A DNA stretch of 64,000 nt, from NCBI GenBank assembly GCA_965218715.1, contig CBDCLY010000007.1:7768-71767 (forward strand), in the 5' to 3' direction. The translations under genes and the position numbers were made by a program. Source of the DNA: CBDCLY01 sp965218715. GTDB taxonomy: Bacteria > Bacteroidota > Bacteroidia > Flavobacteriales_E > Vicingaceae. Of the stretch, positions 56,049 to 63,157 are shown piece by piece. How positions within the stretch are numbered: position 1 is the first letter of the stretch; each line of letters starts with the position of its first letter. The notes under the pieces were generated by a model that searched no databases, was not told where the DNA came from, and saw only the letters and a list, made by a program, of their open reading frames with translations.

Positions 56049-56754
56049 GTAATTACTTCTTATAAATATGAGAACGACCTTAATTTTAATTATGTTATTC
56101 AGTTTAAGCCTAAATGGTCAAAACTTAATCAGAAAAGGAGAGTTGCGTGGTTCTTGGTTTACGTCTAATGTAGATAGCTCATTTTATAACTCTGACACTA
56201 TAGTTCTAGTCAAAAAACTGAATAAACAACAAGACGATGATATTAAAAAAAATGAAAAGGAGTTCTTAGAGTCTGAATCTAAAGTCACTGACTCACATCA
56301 ATACATTAATTTTTTTTTTAAAAGAAATAAAGAACTTGAAATAGGAGGTAGTAACCTTGATTTAGGCGTCAGCTATGCATGGGTGAAATTTGAATGGACA
56401 TTAAAAAAAGACATCTTGACTTTCGGTAATAATAAGTTTAAACAGACTTTCAAGGTTATCAATACCGGTTTGATTGACTTTGAAACGGATTGGTTGCTCG
56501 ATGATGATTATAATCTGAAACATCCGAAACTTCCGACTTTGACTCTCATAAGAAAATAAAAAACTACACACAACACGCTGTATAGTGCATTGTGGGTAAG
56601 GCTGTTTGGCAAGTTGAGTAGCTATTTGATAGTCGCAAAATCCGCTAGCGGATTTTGTTTTGGAGAGCAATTTACAAAACCGCAAAGCGGTTTTTGCTAA
56701 GTGCTAAACTGAAATAGTATCTTTATCAAATCCACAACGCACCATACAGTAACC
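56042..56754 (+). mobile_element. Gene cassette with small exported protein (163 aa)
   Basis: A 713-bp cassette. It starts GTTGTGTGTA and closes with TACACACAAC (56565-56574), a 10-bp perfect reverse complement. The pair departs from the usual GTTRRRY but is self-consistent. Confidence 0.85.
56068..56559 (+). CDS. Small exported protein, lipocalin-like (cassette-borne)
   Basis: A 163-residue protein with a signal peptide (residues 1-18, ending LSLNGQ). The mature part opens with ELRGSWFTSNVDS and ends with beta-like stretches (TFKVINTGLIDFETDWLLDDD; LPTLTLIRK). This pattern suggests a lipocalin-like beta barrel, but no family is firmly recognised. It starts 26 bp inside its cassette. Confidence 0.65.
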   Translation: MRTTLILIMLFSLSLNGQNLIRKGELRGSWFTSNVDSSFYNSDTIVLVKKLNKQQDDDIKKNEKEFLESESKVTDSHQYINFFFKRNKELEIGGSNLDLGVSYAWVKFEWTLKKDILTFGNNKFKQTFKVINTGLIDFETDWLLDDDYNLKHPKLPTLTLIRK

Positions 56755-56761
56755 GTTAACG
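56568..56761 (+). other. attC of the 163-aa cassette
   Basis: R'' ACACAAC (56568-56574) and R' GTTAACG (56755-56761). The arms pair: CTGTATAGTGCATTGTGG with CCACAACGCACCATACAG. It contains the 20-bp palindrome AAAATCCGCTAGCGGATTTT (56637-56656) and a second hairpin AAAACCGC/GCGGTTTT. It is nearly the same as the attC at 58544-58736. Confidence 0.88.
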
Positions 56762-57065
56762 CCAATCCTCCCCTCACACCAACCCTTATGTAGTTCAACG
56801 GGTCTACTAGCCAGCTACACCACGCCACGAAGGTAAAACCACAAGAAATAAACAGATAAAGCTTCGCTTTGAATAACTGGCGTTAACAATAGCTATAAGT
56901 CATTTTTTTCCTTAGCCGCCATCTTCCTGCTTTCTTAGTTTCGCGCTTCGCGCCGATTTTTTTTTCTATTATGGAGTTAAGTGTTCTTCTAGCGTCGCTC
57001 GCTTCCTGCTAAACCTCATTTTATGTACTTTTAAGAAACTAAAAAAAACGCCTCATAGCTGAGAC
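56755..57065 (+). repeat. ORF-less cassette 6 (311 bp, separated copy)
   Basis: A copy of the 312-bp unit, subtype A, one base shorter (ACGCCTC for ACGGCCTC near its right end). It lies between two gene cassettes, 2.7 kb from the tandem block. It closes with TGGCGTTAAC, complementary to its start. This shows the ORF-less unit moves as an independent cassette. Confidence 0.88.
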
Positions 57066-57791
57066 GTTAGCTGCAAGGCAAAAAGACGATGAAATATAAA
57101 CCGACACCATTAAATATCATTTGTGGACTATTGATAATAGCCTCGATTTATGGCGCCATTTTCCCAGGACCAATGGGCTTCGGTTTTCTTGGACTTTTTT
57201 ACCTTCTTCCAATTGCCATTTTCGGACTTCTACTCGACTATATTGGACAAAAGACAATTAAAGGTTATAAGAGACTATTCTTAATTGAAATTGGACTTGT
57301 CGGTGTCATTGCTTTTGGCTTTGTGTGGCAAGAACGAACCAAGACCTACATAATTCCCGACCAAAGAGAATTTGAATTTGTAGTTACAATCTATGATGTT
57401 AAAGACTCGGAACAACTACCAGTCAACTTTTTTACGTGGACATATGAAAAAGAAATCCCAGAAAATGGAATTCTATTGACCTCAAACAGAATCAATTCGG
57501 ACTTGCCTCAAACAAAGATGTTTACAAAAGCAGGTTTAAGTCTTCAAGACAGAGAGGATACGGTTGACTTGTGTTTTGGCAGAGCAAGTACCTCGAAAAT
57601 TGAGATTGATGGGGGGTATTACAACTACGAAGCTTGGAAAATTGACAAGGGAGGTACAATAGGATATTCTTCAAACGACATTAAAGAATTGGAAGAAGAA
57701 CTAATAAATTATTTAAAAGAAAAAAGCCCAGCAGCTAACAAAACCTATAAGCAATAGCGCCCTGCGGGACGCTACTGCTCATAGCCAAACC
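57066..57791 (+). mobile_element. Gene cassette with membrane-anchored protein (222 aa)
   Basis: A 726-bp cassette. It starts GTTAGCTGC and closes with GCAGCTAAC (57731-57739), exactly complementary. Its attC is short (66 bp) and unlike the others. Confidence 0.85.
57089..57757 (+). CDS. Membrane-anchored protein of unknown function (cassette-borne)
   Basis: A 222-residue protein with about three hydrophobic helices at the N-terminus (NIICGLLIIASIYGAIF; LGLFYLLPIAIFGLLL; LIEIGLVGVIAFGFVW) and a soluble beta-rich C-terminal domain (EFEFVVTIYDVKDSEQLPVN; IGYSSNDIKELEEELINYLK). The last eight codons (ANKTYKQ and the stop) lie inside the attC, so the recombination site encodes part of the protein. 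No family is recognised. It starts 23 bp inside its cassette. Confidence 0.75.
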   Translation: MKYKPTPLNIICGLLIIASIYGAIFPGPMGFGFLGLFYLLPIAIFGLLLDYIGQKTIKGYKRLFLIEIGLVGVIAFGFVWQERTKTYIIPDQREFEFVVTIYDVKDSEQLPVNFFTWTYEKEIPENGILLTSNRINSDLPQTKMFTKAGLSLQDREDTVDLCFGRASTSKIEIDGGYYNYEAWKIDKGGTIGYSSNDIKELEEELINYLKEKSPAANKTYKQ

Positions 57792-57798
57792 GTTGGCA
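57733..57798 (+). other. Short attC (66 bp)
   Basis: R'' AGCTAAC (57733-57739) and R' GTTGGCA (57792-57798). The arms pair closely: CTATAAGCAATAGCG with CGCTACTGCTCATAG around the loop CCCTGCGGGA. Its length and structure are close to the classic short attC sites. Confidence 0.88.
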
Positions 57799-58729
57799 AA
57801 CATTAACTAATTTGACAGGAACATTAAGACTCATACTTTCAATTCTAATACTCTTCTCCTATGCTTGTTCGACTAACAGCTATATTAAAAAGGCCCAAAA
57901 AGAATATTATAATAAAAATTATTCTGAGGCTCTTTTACTTTATGATAAAGTATTAGACATTGACTCTACAATTAATGTTGCTCATCTAGGAAAAGGAATC
58001 ACATTAGCCAGGCTTGACAAAACGGAAGAAGCGTTTCGTCAAATGTATTACTTAAATAGTTTGAATCCTGACTCATCTTTACTTTATGGCAACTACTTTA
58101 ATCTCGGCCTAATACATAAGGAATCAAAGGAGTATGACTCAGCTATATTCTATTTTAAAAAAATAATGATTAAATATCCTGATGTTTGGAAATCTACAGC
58201 AAATTTGGCTGAATCATACATTTTGTCTGACGATACAATTAATGGTTATCCATTAATAAATGAAATGATAAATAATAATCCTAAGAATCCAAAATACTTG
58301 AGTGCAGCAGGATATTTTTATTACGAATCAGGGAAAAAAGAGAATGGTATTTCATTAATAAAAGATGCATTAAAGATTAAAAAAAATGAACCATTATCGA
58401 ACTATTTTATGTCCTTAGTTGAAAAGAATGAAAACAATTTGGAAAAAGCATGCGGCTACTTTAATAAAGCAATTAGATATGGCTTACATGGAGATGATAT
58501 TGACCAAGATTTAATTTCCAACTGTAAAAAATAAAAAACGATTTGCCAACAATCTGTATAGTGCATTGTTGGTAAAACTGTTTAGCAAACGTATGCTCTA
58601 TTTGTTGGTCGCAAAATCCGCTAGCGGATTTTGTAAAAAAAGCAAGAAACAAAACCGCAAAGCGGTTTTTGCTAAGTGCTAAACTGAAATAGTATCTTTA
58701 TCAAATCCACAACGCACCATACAGTAAAC
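57792..58729 (+). mobile_element. Gene cassette with TPR lipoprotein
   Basis: A 938-bp cassette. It starts GTTGGCAAA and closes with TTTGCCAAC (58542-58550), exactly complementary. Confidence 0.87.
57812..58534 (+). CDS. TPR-repeat lipoprotein (cassette-borne)
   Basis: A 240-residue protein. The start is TTG at 57812, 20 bp inside the cassette. A hydrophobic N-terminus and FSYAC (cysteine near residue 19) suggest a lipoprotein. The mature part has about five tetratricopeptide repeats: KAQKEYYNKNYSEALLLYDKVL, NVAHLGKGITLARLDKTEEAF, YGNYFNLGLIHKESKEYDSA, KYLSAAGYFYYESGKKENGI and KACGYFNKAIRYG. TPR arrays mediate protein contacts. The envelope partner is unknown. Confidence 0.78.
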   Translation: MTGTLRLILSILILFSYACSTNSYIKKAQKEYYNKNYSEALLLYDKVLDIDSTINVAHLGKGITLARLDKTEEAFRQMYYLNSLNPDSSLLYGNYFNLGLIHKESKEYDSAIFYFKKIMIKYPDVWKSTANLAESYILSDDTINGYPLINEMINNNPKNPKYLSAAGYFYYESGKKENGISLIKDALKIKKNEPLSNYFMSLVEKNENNLEKACGYFNKAIRYGLHGDDIDQDLISNCKK

Positions 58730-58736
58730 GTTGCTC
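58544..58736 (+). other. attC of the TPR cassette
   Basis: R'' TGCCAAC (58544-58550) and R' GTTGCTC (58730-58736). It is a near-copy of the attC at 56568-56761: the same AAAATCCGCTAGCGGATTTT palindrome (58613-58632), AAAACCGC/GCGGTTTT hairpin and right arm. Only the R boxes follow the gene, as expected if they belong to the cassette. Confidence 0.88.
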
Positions 58737-59145
58737 AAATAATTAATTTATGATTCAAATCGATGGGTTAAGAGAGACATTCTTTTTTTTCATGTCTATC
58801 TTTTCTTTGAGTGGGTTGATTTATTTAATCGCTTTAATTAATGCAATCAGGTTTTCAGTCAAATGGATGAAGCTATTAGTATTTGTAGGATTGGCTATCT
58901 TATTCTATGAATTTTTTTATTACTGGACAGGTGGCGAAAAATTAGATTTCTTAAGTACTGTTATTTTTTCTTGGCTTGTATCGACTATTTCACTTTACTA
59001 TTTGATTGACAAAATACATCCAAAGATTATTCTGAAACTCCAAATCAATAGTCCAGGGTTTAAAAGAATTATTCGTTTTATTATATCAAATCTTATATTT
59101 CTTTTTCTAATCTTATTAATCACATTAGTGATCAAATTGATTTAA
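58730..59145 (+). mobile_element. Terminal gene cassette, attC missing
   Basis: It begins GTTGCTCAAA. The expected closing sequence (TTTGAGCAAC) is not found after the gene; the nearest resemblance is TTTAAAGCAA at 59151-59160. No R''/R' pair with complementary arms follows. The end coordinate is that of the gene. This is the last cassette, or one truncated by the right boundary. Confidence 0.65.
58750..59145 (+). CDS. Small multi-span membrane protein (cassette-borne)
   Basis: A 131-residue hydrophobic protein with about four helices: MSIFSLSGLIYLIALINAI, LLVFVGLAILFYEFFYYW, TVIFSWLVSTISLYYLI and ISNLIFLFLILLITLVIKLI. It has no signature motif. Holin-like, immunity or small transporter roles are all possible and none is supported. 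It starts 20 bp inside its cassette. Confidence 0.7.
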   Translation: MIQIDGLRETFFFFMSIFSLSGLIYLIALINAIRFSVKWMKLLVFVGLAILFYEFFYYWTGGEKLDFLSTVIFSWLVSTISLYYLIDKIHPKIILKLQINSPGFKRIIRFIISNLIFLFLILLITLVIKLI

Positions 59146-59413
59146 AGCAAATCATTAAAACAACAGCCATAAAACAACCCAATTGCGGGCGATGTTGAAA
59201 TGATTTGGCTAACTTGTGCTGGAGCCCTGTAAAGGCATAAATTTCATAACCAATTTCTTAGGTACAATTATTAAGAATGATGAACTTGTTAAAATTCATG
59301 AAACCGTTTGGACAACCTATGATTCTCTCGAATTTGTGACCAAGAGCACAATAAATAAAATTTTAACCGCTAATAAGGACAATAGAAAATATCCAACCCA
59401 TTACCTACCATAA
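59146..59413 (+). other. Right flank of the cassette array, no recognisable gene
   Basis: 268 bp without a convincing gene. A 65-codon frame (59216-59413, GTG start, ending directly before the Crp/Fnr ATG) has no signal and no recognised motif, but contains a run of plausible codons; it could be a remnant. A weak hairpin (AGCCA...TGGCT) around 59166-59210 is not a proper attC. Confidence 0.4.
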
Positions 59414-59980
59414 ATGATATCTAAAATAATTCAACAAATCACTCCCATTTCGAAGGCATCAATTGATGCCATCGAAAACATCGTTGAATACCATAGGGTT
59501 AAAAAAGGTGAAGTATTCATCAAGAAAACCAAAGCCAACAACAAAGAGTATTTTATTATTGAAGGCATTTGTAGAAGCTTTTTGCTTAGTCCTGATGGAG
59601 AAGAAATAAGCATTTCATTTTTTACAAACGAATCAATACTATCTCCTTACACCACAAGAACTAACATGGGGAAATCGAGCTTAAACTTTCAGGCCCTTAC
59701 AGATTTATCCCTAGGGGAAATGGATGCCGCAGCATTCGAAAACTTAATGGTAGAAAACTTAGAGATTCGAGAGTTTGGAAATTCTGTTTTAAGAAATGAA
59801 TTAAAATTAAAAATTGACAAAGAAATAAGTTTAGCTTCTTCTACAGCCTCAGAAAGGTTGCAAGCATTTCGAAAACGATTCCCGCTATTTGAAAACCTAA
59901 TTCCCCACCAAGCTATTGCCTCCTACCTTGGCATTACCAATATTTCTCTTAGCAGGCTCAGAAGAGAATTAATGAAGTAA
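59414..59980 (+). CDS. Crp/Fnr-family transcriptional regulator
   Basis: A 188-residue protein. The N-terminal cyclic-nucleotide-binding-like barrel (YHRVKKGEVFIKKTKANNKEY; GICRSFLLSPDGEEISISFF) lacks the clear phosphate-binding cassette of CRP, so the ligand is unknown. A helix leads to the HTH (HQAIASYLGITNISLSRLRREL). It resembles the many small Crp-like regulators of Bacteroidota. The target is unknown, but the Lnt-like gene begins 76 bp downstream. Confidence 0.85.
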   Translation: MISKIIQQITPISKASIDAIENIVEYHRVKKGEVFIKKTKANNKEYFIIEGICRSFLLSPDGEEISISFFTNESILSPYTTRTNMGKSSLNFQALTDLSLGEMDAAAFENLMVENLEIREFGNSVLRNELKLKIDKEISLASSTASERLQAFRKRFPLFENLIPHQAIASYLGITNISLSRLRRELMK

Positions 59981-60056
59981 GGCTCTTTTTATCATTTGTT
60001 AATGGATGCCCTTTTTATATGCATCAATTTTGTATTGAATTAAAAAACATACAATT

Positions 60057-61515
60057 ATGAGCATTACCCTATCCACAAACGCATCCCAAAAAACAATCTA
60101 TTCAATTAAGCCAAATTGGTTTCTTTTAATTGGGGCATTAACAATGACTGCCTCTCATATGACCTACAATGTAGATTTTGTGGGTTGGTTTTCTATCGTT
60201 CCATTTTTAATTTATCTTCATCTCACCAAAGGATGGAAATCAAGACTGTATTTCACCTTAACATTGATTCTTACTTGGTCGCTTATTGTTTATAAAATCA
60301 TATCGGCACCGATCCCTTTTGGTCTTGCCTTTATGTATTCTATTCCGATCAGCTTAATTCATTTACCTGGATATCTTATCTGGCAAAAATTCAAAGATCA
60401 ACACTATTCCATTTTTTTGTTTCCTGCCCTAATGACAGTTTTAGAATGGTTGCAATATACTTTTACTCCTTTGGCTAGCTGGGGCGCGATCTCATACACT
60501 CAATTAGAAAGTATAGACATTATTCAACTGGTTTCAATATTTGGAATGGCCGGACTAAGTTTCTTGATCTACTGGGTTAATGTTTCCATTGCAGAATATT
60601 TAATGAGAAAAAAAAGGTCTTTATTAAACTTTTACCTTCCCCTGCTTATCTATATTTCGGCTATCATTTGGGGAGGCATTAGGTATGATTTACACTCATC
60701 TAAAGGTGTTGAAACAATCAAAATTGCTGCTGTAGGAACAGACTCTAAGATTGGAGGCTTACCCTTGCCTACTCAAGAAAAAAAACCAAAGAGACATTCA
60801 GGGTATATTTAACAGAACTGCAAAATCAGCAGCATTAGGTGCCAAAATTGTGGTTTGGAATGAAGGAGCATTTTTACTCGATAAAACGAATGAAACCAAT
60901 TGGATTGATTCTATTCAAACCTTAGCCAACAAATCGAATGTTACAATAGTTGCATCTTATATTTTACTCACCTCTGAAGCTCCTCTCAGGTACGAGAATA
61001 AATTTTTATTGATTGACGCAAAAGGAAAATTACTTCATACCTACTTAAAACATCAACCAGTACCTGGAGAACCTGCTAAAAAAGGAGTTGGACCCATCCA
61101 ATCATTTCAAATTGAAGGACTAAACCTTGGGGGAGCTATTTGTTACGATTACGACTTTCCTTATTTAGCAAAAGAAAACCGCAAAGCAAACTCCGACATT
61201 GTAGCTCTCCCTTCTTCCGACTGGAGAGGAATTGATCCAATTCATACACAGATGGCATGCTTTAGAGCCATTGAACAAGGGCATTCTATTATAAGGTCTA
61301 CCCGATTTGGTCTATCGGCAGCTATTTCTCCTTATGGCAACATGGTGGCTAAAATGAGTGCCTTTAGCAGCAAGGACAAGCTGATGATTTCTGAATTGCC
61401 CAAAAAAAGCATCACAACCATTCATTCAATAATTGGTGATTCGTTCATTTATTTATGCATCACATTTATCCTCTTATTTTTTACTATGAGAAAAAAAATA
61501 ACTAACATTATGTAG
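60057..61515 (+). CDS. Apolipoprotein N-acyltransferase-like protein, one frameshift
   Basis: About 485 residues when restored. The N-terminal half has ~5 helices (WFLLIGALTMTASHM; YFTLTLILTWSLIVYKII; LLIYISAIIWGGIRY). The nitrilase-like C-terminal half holds the Glu-Lys-Cys triad: VVWNEGAF, KHQPVPGEPAKKG and GGAICYDYDFPYLAKE. The A8 run at ~60776-60785 is one too long; reading A7 joins TQEKNQRDIQ to IFNRTAKSAALGAKIV. A final helix anchors the end. It resembles Lnt, which N-acylates lipoproteins; an amidase of other substrate is possible. Confidence 0.8.
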
Positions 61516-61695
61516 TCCTGATGCAGTATTAAAATAAACTAATTCCTTTCGATCAAATTAAATTTAATTGGATCGAGGGTAGAAACAAGTTCAGTTAAAC
61601 TATTTTAACTAAGCAATTCTAAATAATTGCATGAATGCAAAAGGATAAGAATTCATTGGATAAACGAAAAACTGCAAAACCAAAAATTAAAACCC

Positions 61696-62073
61696 ATGAA
61701 AGTTACCGCTGAAAAGAATGAAAAGGCTGCCAATATGATTTTTGCTTCCATCTATCCGCTTTATTGGAATCGATTGGAAAAAAACGGCAGAACAAGAGAA
61801 GAATTCCATCAAATTATTGAGTGGTATACTGGATACGATGAAAAAGAAACTGCAATCACTTATTGAGGAGAAAGTAAGCTTTAATACCTTCTTCTCCGAA
61901 GCAAATATTACATCCCAATGCGCACATGATTAAAGGAGTGGTTTGTGGTTATCGGATTGAAGAAATCGAGGATGAATTTACGGTATACAAACAATGCAGG
62001 CGATTCGAAAAATTGATCGATGAATTGGCAAGGGGTAGAAAAATGGAAAAAAATATTGCGGGTAGAAAAATGA
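61696..62073 (+). pseudogene. DUF2200 family protein, three frameshifts
   Basis: A conserved small protein of about 124 residues when restored. Family motifs: MKVTAEKNEKAANMIFASIY, then RTREEFHQIIEWYTGYDEK, IKGVVCGYRIEEIED and ELARGRKMEK. As written it shifts after DEK (A5 should be A4), after NIT (extra A near 61910), and near MEK (A7 should be A6, giving ILRVEK and a TGA). That TGA at 62071-62073 overlaps the ATG of the DinB-like gene (ATGA), confirming the correction. No function is known for the family. Confidence 0.78.
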
Positions 62074-62594
62074 AGTTTAACCTCAACAAATCTATAGAGT
62101 TACTGCAGAGAACGCCTGAAGTCTATTCTACTCTCTTTAAGGATATAAATTCCAATTGGGCCACCATCAATGAAGGCCCAGATACTTGGAGCGCATATAA
62201 CATCATTGGACACTTAATTCATGGCGAAAAAACAGATTGGATTCCAAGAGCCCGAATTATTCTAGGAGATCAAGAAGACAAAACCTTTATCCCTTATGAT
62301 CGATTTGCGCAAGAGGAATTGTATTCAACCCAAAGCATTGAAGAGCTGCTGCAGGAGTTTAAGGTGATTCGACAACAAAACATTGAAGAACTCTTGTCCT
62401 GGGGCTTAAGTAAAAGTGATTTAGACAAAACCGGCATTCATCCCGACTTGGGGGAAATTACCCTTAGGCAACTTATCGCCACTTGGTCGATGCATGACCT
62501 TGTTCACCTCAACCAAGTAACAAGAGTTATGGTTAAACATTATTCAGGTGAGATTGGTCCTTTTAAGAATTACCTTAACTTGCTCAAGGAATAA
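62070..62594 (+). CDS. DinB-superfamily protein
   Basis: A 174-residue protein from the ATG at 62070. The DinB/YfiT-like four-helix pattern is present: SIELLQRTPEVYSTLFKDIN, WSAYNIIGHLIHGEKTDWI (metal-site His), and LIATWSMHDLVHLNQVTRVM, with two C-terminal histidines. These proteins are thiol-dependent transferases or of unknown function. The long frame from 61926 is the DUF2200 tail read through by an indel, not part of this gene. It forms an ATGA-coupled pair with DUF2200. Confidence 0.8.
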   Translation: MKFNLNKSIELLQRTPEVYSTLFKDINSNWATINEGPDTWSAYNIIGHLIHGEKTDWIPRARIILGDQEDKTFIPYDRFAQEELYSTQSIEELLQEFKVIRQQNIEELLSWGLSKSDLDKTGIHPDLGEITLRQLIATWSMHDLVHLNQVTRVMVKHYSGEIGPFKNYLNLLKE

Positions 62595-62635
62595 CTAGAT
62601 TCATGAAGATTAAGATAATTTTTTATTAAAAATTA

Positions 62636-63154
62636 ATGAAATCCCTCAGCACCATATTGCTTTTAATCCTTTTCAACTTTGCTACAAGTGCGCAAGAACA
62701 CATAAAAGAAGCGGATCTAATTTTCAAATTGCCCAATAAACATTGGAAATTCAAAGAAAGACAAGAGCAGGGAACCAAGGTTGTTTACACCTATAAAAGA
62801 GACTTTATTCTTGACTCTGCCGGCAGGCAAATTGACCCTCAAATTTCATTTATCCTAGAGCCTGTTGATTCTTCAATGGATGTAATAAGTTATTCCTTTC
62901 AAAAACGATCACAGGTGCCTTTTGATGTTGTAAGCATGTTCAGTCATGAAGATGGTACCATGAAATTTAAAAACGGAATAGGCTATCGCGGAAAATATAA
63001 TGATCGTGGACTAGAGCACAGAATTTATATTGTTCATGGTATTTACAAATCAATGGGGATCATGTTGATCATGGATACAACAGAAGAAATTGCCGAGACA
63101 GTTGCTCCCGAGTTCCTTAAATTCTTGTCAACCTTTGACCGCAAAAAAAATTAG
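62636..63154 (+). CDS. Exported protein of unknown function
   Basis: A 172-residue protein with a signal peptide (MKSLSTILLLILFNFATSAQ). The mature part begins HIKEADLIFKLPNKHWKF, with mixed alpha-beta character (VVYTYKRDFILDSAG; LEHRIYIVHGIYKSMGIMLIM). It ends without a lipobox or sorting domain. No family is recognised. It lies 3 bp before the next gene on the same strand. Confidence 0.75.
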   Translation: MKSLSTILLLILFNFATSAQEHIKEADLIFKLPNKHWKFKERQEQGTKVVYTYKRDFILDSAGRQIDPQISFILEPVDSSMDVISYSFQKRSQVPFDVVSMFSHEDGTMKFKNGIGYRGKYNDRGLEHRIYIVHGIYKSMGIMLIMDTTEEIAETVAPEFLKFLSTFDRKKN

Positions 63155-63157
63155 AAT

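Larger units (their letters stand above)
52530..59145 (+). mobile_element. Integron gene-cassette array without integrase (CALIN-like)
   Basis: Twelve cassettes in head-to-tail order on the + strand: five ORF-less cassettes, three gene cassettes, a sixth ORF-less cassette, then three more gene cassettes. Eleven complete attC sites are seen. Each joins a 7-base R'' (xxxxAAC type) to the next R' (GTTxxxx) with complementary arms. Each complete cassette begins with GTT and 6-7 bases that reverse-complement the bases closing its own attC entry, for example GTTAGCCCAC with GTGGGCTAAC. No intI gene is in the window, so the array is either a CALIN or the distal part of a chromosomal integron. Flanks: tRNA-Val genes on the left, a Crp/Fnr gene on the right. 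Confidence 0.88.

Noticed and set aside
52530..59145. The repeat-rich region considered as an insertion sequence or ICE inserted at tRNA-Val
   Set aside because: No transposase or integrase gene is present, and no copy of the tRNA 3' end is found on the right side.
59216..59413. 65-codon open frame before the Crp/Fnr gene
   Set aside because: GTG start, no recognisable motif or signal; it may be a remnant but coding cannot be supported.
61926..62594. A DUF2200-DinB fusion protein
   Set aside because: The apparent fusion comes from one extra A; removing it gives a normal DUF2200 stop that overlaps the DinB-like start by ATGA.
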